Assembly: GCF_900141715.1 (NCBI RefSeq)
Contig: NZ_FQYK01000001.1
Location: 771,369-835,368, forward strand
DNA length: 64,000 bases
Reading direction: 5' to 3'
From: Algibacter luteus
GTDB taxonomy: Bacteria; Bacteroidota; Bacteroidia; Flavobacteriales; Flavobacteriaceae
Made by a program: the position numbers and the translations under genes. How positions within the stretch are numbered: position 1 is the stretch's first letter; each line of letters opens with the position of its first letter. This document shows positions 62,301-64,000 of the stretch, in pieces. A model generated the notes under the pieces. That model was not told the origin of the DNA. It saw nothing but the letters and a program-made list of their open reading frames with translations, and did not search any database.

Positions 62301-62710
62301 GTTATATCCGTTTTATTATAAGTACTAATCGATATGGCATTAGTTCCAACCGGCGGATTAACCAAAGTATAAACTGCTATCGAAATAGAATTTCGATTTG
62401 AACTTTCTACTAGGGTCAAATTTTCTCCACCATAAGTTAAAGTATTTAAATTGGATAAGGGAGAAGTAATTAAAAATGACACTACCATAACAGAGTTAGA
62501 CAACCCCGGAGAAACGCTATGATTTATGGTTAAATTTTGTGAATTATTTGTACTCCCAGTCGCGGTATTATCTACTTCTATCTGTCCTGAAACTGTATTA
62601 AAACAAAAAATGAATAAACTAAAGAATAAACATATTTTTGTCTTAAATTGAATAGCTTTAATTTTAGCAAAAATTGTTTTTATCTGTATCTTAATTTCAA
62701 TTAAGTCCAT
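59372..62710 (-). CDS. T9SS-secreted surface protein with LamG domain
   Basis: The 1112-residue paralogue of the upstream and downstream genes has a long basic n-region (MDLIEIKIQIKTIFAKIKA) before the hydrophobic stretch and cleavage near VSGQIEV (about residue 43). A jelly-roll-like N-terminal domain (about 44-245) is followed by a LamG domain (about 250-420, LDFDGVDDYISTG to GDIDEIRVFNKALTNSQ). The shared module (about 480-900, TVNSDLVTSSEGKVLRRQEG, LLGNPYPSALDIHQFIDDNE) precedes the sorting domain LVNMRGQIVLELL to TKKIIVN. It lacks the TSP3 repeats of the gene downstream. Probably an adhesin; no catalytic motif is visible. Confidence 0.9.
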   Translation of the reverse strand: MDLIEIKIQIKTIFAKIKAIQFKTKICLFFSLFIFCFNTVSGQIEVDNTATGSTNNSQNLTINHSVSPGLSNSVMVVSFLITSPLSNLNTLTYGGENLTLVESSNRNSISIAVYTLVNPPVGTNAISISTYNKTDITLAGTSFGNVNQDNVFSLVQKNHGNSKEVFKSIDCDEGSFAIDFLGIEGKSGTEDAGQTLLFGKQNNNGKDYLYSSYKIASSGTDNLSWEFKQAKYNYIWGCLNPAAPVIPMLDFDGVDDYISTGSFIDGMDEVTIMAWVKSDSGNASDMVIAGEDSGCKIWLENGNKPTFTITTDDNDEISVGASPINFDEWHHITGTYTNSTGTITLYVDGELLDTANFEENDESIQNTNYSLGTFEVGRLSSNVSNQQYFKGDIDEIRVFNKALTNSQIQQIVYQELDNNNGIVRGALVQKNISDFETGANLMWENLKLYYKMGREFTSDNRVIDYSGNENIAAIHNITSWQEENAPMPLETINDGSWTSENIWLHGDVWNTDGLNDKNYGIIHIKNNITINESIKTMALLIDSGKTLTIAGDNQIENSWYLELNGTIDLMNDSQLIQTVNSDLVTSSEGKVLRRQEGTSSAYWYNYWSSPVGVTAATSLTDNNAATHNANNTDFNLGMLKDDSGLNTQFTNNYTANGNISTYWLYTFINGTSYWDWAQIKPSTQLKSGIGYTQKGTGTAALAQQYIFEGKPNNGTILIDVKDVGGPGSVANISKTECLLGNPYPSALDIHQFIDDNEGVIDGYLQLWQQWGGSSHNLSEYEGGYAQVNKTGSIRAYQFVGIYGDNTGSQDGCIVPTRFLPVGQGFIAEVVADGQVEFNNSQRVFIKESDADGTYDNGSAFSKTGKGKGAKTEIASKTPEEEEPMQRMRLEFNSVTGPETRHELLLGFSSQTTDAFDYGYDAINTEFRNNDLNLDLEGKNMNIQAYGPITADKVVPLNFTSSGDNSFEIRITDTENLDESQEIYLRDNKTGTYFDLTQDAAYSFSSTQGIFNNRFEIVFQSEQQSLSIEESMVSENYIYYQNTTNTLFVKKLNSTVSKLSLVNMRGQIVLELLNVSTDQLQNGLQFNNITTGAYVVCMRTETNEVLTKKIIVN

Positions 62711-62785
62711 TGTATACCTACTTGTAATAATTCTTAAAACAATAATATGTCCTATTTAAATTTCTTCGATTCCTTAGAATAATAG

Positions 62786-62797
62786 ACCCAATTGGGT
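62786..62797. promoter_or_regulatory. 12-bp palindrome upstream of a T9SS gene
   Basis: ACCCAATTGGGT is a perfect dyad 76 nt upstream of the 62710 start, and unusually GC-containing for this spacer. It could be an operator, but no second copy is seen in the window. Confidence 0.3.
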
Positions 62798-62970
62798 GTT
62801 AATATTAAGTTGAAATACGAATACTATTTATCAACGCTGCTTTAGAACAATGGATACTAATTTTGAGAGAAAATCATTAACTAATTTTAAAGATTAAACT
62901 TCAGTTTTGTTAATAATTAAAGCAATAATAAGATTTTACCTTCAATAAAACAAAATTTTTGTAAATTTTT

Positions 62971-63000
62971 TACGATTAAGTGTATATTATATTCGATTAA
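62971..63000. repeat. 20-bp-period direct repeat, copy 2
   Basis: TACGATTAAG (62971-62980) and TTCGATTAA (62992-63000) repeat with a 20-bp period, followed by ATGCAATT, as in copy 1 at 59332-59360. The surrounding spacer sequence differs. Confidence 0.5.
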
Positions 63001-63065
63001 ATGCAATTCATGTAAATTGTATTTTCACACATATTAATACCACACTGTTCCATAAAACTTGCTTT

Positions 63066-64000
63066 TTAATTTACAATAACCTTCTTAGTAAGCACTTCAT
63101 TAGCCTCTGTTCTCATACATACTACATAGGCTCCGGTGGCTATATTATTGAATGGTATACCGTTTTGTAATTGTTCTGTTGATACATCTAACAATTCTAA
63201 TACCGTTTGTCCACGCATGTTTATCAATGATAATTTGCTTACCGCACTGTTTAGCTTTTTAACAAACAACGTATTGGTTGTATTTTGATAATAGATATAG
63301 TTTTCTGTGACCATAGATTCTTCTGTACTTAAGCTTTGTTGCTCGCTTTGGAATACAATCTCAAATCTATCATTAAAGATACCTTGTGCCGATGAAAAAC
63401 TATAAGCTGCATCTTGCCTTAAATCAAAATACGTTCCTGTTAAATTATCTCGTAAATAAATCTCTTGACTCTCGTCTAGATTGTCCATCTCTGTGATTCT
63501 GATTTCAAAACTATTATCGCCCGATGATTTAAAGTTTAGTGGCACAACCTTATCGGAGGTTATCGGGCCATAGGCTTGAATGTTCATGTTCTTACCTTCT
63601 AAATCTAAATTTAAATCGTTATTTCTAGTCTCTGTATTTATCGCATCATAGCCATAATCAAAAGCATCGGTAGTTTGAGTACTAAATCCTAACAGTAACT
63701 CATGTCTAGTCTCTGGACCAGTTATAGAGTTAAACTCTAAGCGTATTCTTTGCATTGGACTTGCTGCCTCTGGTGCTTTAGATGCATTATCTGCTTTTGT
63801 CCCTTTTCCTTTGGTTGTCTTTGAAAATGCTGATCCATTATCATAACTTCCATCTGCGTCTGATTCTTTAATAAATACACGTTGGCTATTATTAAACTCT
63901 ACCTGTCCATCGGCTACCACCTCGGCTATAAAGCCTTGGCCTACCGGAAGGTATCTCGTGGGTACTATACAGCCATCTTGATTGCCATTATTTGCCCCAT
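63066..64000 (-). CDS. T9SS-secreted surface protein, C-terminal part (cut by window edge)
   Basis: The frame is open to the right edge, so only the last 310 or so codons are present. They correspond to the C-terminal module of the two neighbouring proteins: VPTRYLPVGQGFIAEVVADG, VFIKESDADGSYDNGSAFSK, ETRHELLLGFSTQTTDAFDY and LDLEGKNMNIQAYGPITSDK. The sorting domain is LINMRGQTVLELLDVSTEQL to VLTKKVIVN. Identity to the 59372 gene is very high over most of this stretch. The GTG at 63920 is an internal codon, not the start. N-terminal domains lie outside the window. Confidence 0.9.
   Translation of the reverse strand, partial: GANNGNQDGCIVPTRYLPVGQGFIAEVVADGQVEFNNSQRVFIKESDADGSYDNGSAFSKTTKGKGTKADNASKAPEAASPMQRIRLEFNSITGPETRHELLLGFSTQTTDAFDYGYDAINTETRNNDLNLDLEGKNMNIQAYGPITSDKVVPLNFKSSGDNSFEIRITEMDNLDESQEIYLRDNLTGTYFDLRQDAAYSFSSAQGIFNDRFEIVFQSEQQSLSTEESMVTENYIYYQNTTNTLFVKKLNSAVSKLSLINMRGQTVLELLDVSTEQLQNGIPFNNIATGAYVVCMRTEANEVLTKKVIVN

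Larger units (their letters stand above)
62711..63065. other. 355-bp AT-rich intergenic region
   Basis: No coding frame is supportable. It holds a 12-bp perfect palindrome ACCCAATTGGGT (62786-62797) and the second copy of the 20-bp-period direct repeat (62971-63000), with an imperfect -7-like box AAATTTTG (62951-62958, minus strand) beside it. Presumably this is the promoter region of the 1112-residue protein gene. Confidence 0.65.

Noticed and set aside
63920..64000. GTG at 63920 as the start of the last gene
   Set aside because: The frame stays open to the window edge and continues to match the two upstream paralogues, so the gene is cut by the window edge.
1..64000. CRISPR array, tRNA, rRNA, prophage or insertion sequence genes
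   Set aside because: I saw no regularly spaced direct repeats, cloverleaf-like sequences, rRNA landmarks, or transposase or integrase frames.

Overview
This 64 kb window is AT-rich chromosomal DNA from a member of the Bacteroidota, almost certainly a Flavobacteriaceae bacterium, probably marine. The evidence is type IX secretion (T9SS) C-terminal sorting domains, SusC/RagA-like TonB-dependent receptors with an N-terminal carboxypeptidase-regulatory-like domain, many lipoproteins with LSC/TAC-type lipoboxes, Bacteroidota TAnnTTTG promoter boxes, little Shine-Dalgarno signal, and lineage-typical families (DUF2480, DUF3078, DUF5689, DUF3108, choice-of-anchor B). I see no rRNA, tRNA, CRISPR array, prophage or transposase gene.

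Layout. 1-5.0 kb: end of a Xaa-Pro aminopeptidase, lysine-sensitive-type aspartate kinase, a divergent ACT-like protein, an alpha/beta hydrolase, two paralogous Cys/His mini-proteins and thiL. 5.0-9.8 kb: a four-gene cell-surface cluster (choice-of-anchor B protein, seven-repeat propeller lipoprotein, MbnP-like lipoprotein, MbnH/MauG-like di-haem protein), then a third mini-protein. 10.2-20.3 kb: the Fe-S assembly cluster (sufA-like, sufB, lipoprotein, sufC, sufD, sufS, M43 protease, small secreted protein, sufE, sufT-like DUF59, DUF2480, DUF3078). 21-35 kb: hflX, then an envelope island with two TonB receptors, a DUF5689 lipoprotein, a four-repeat lipoprotein, two endonuclease/exonuclease/phosphatase proteins and a lipoprotein endonuclease I. 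This could be an extracellular nucleic-acid scavenging locus. 35-42.5 kb: pgi, an M23 peptidase, tryptophan 2,3-dioxygenase and DUF3108 as one operon, followed by hppD and hmgA for tyrosine breakdown. 42.7-47 kb: a patatin-barrel phospholipase and uvrC. 47.1-50 kb: a retropepsin-like rimB, rimK, an aspartoacylase-family gene and 5-formyl-THF cyclo-ligase. 50-54.5 kb: lspA, a dksA-like gene lacking most zinc cysteines, and ileS. 54.6-64 kb: three tandem T9SS-secreted surface proteins that share a long C-terminal module; the third is cut by the window edge.

The most unusual non-coding signal is a set of five intergenic palindromic elements in two sequence families (20941-21029, 39878-39964 and 47017-47103; 14658-14754 and 41250-41321). 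Both families share one architecture of an outer stem, a conserved spacer, an inner hairpin and a second conserved spacer, but the stems have different sequences. That looks like compensatory change in a structured RNA or a REP/MITE-like element. Other items worth checking are a 20-bp-period direct repeat conserved upstream of two of the T9SS genes, a shared upstream box before two mini-protein genes, and a 19-bp stem between sufC and sufD.
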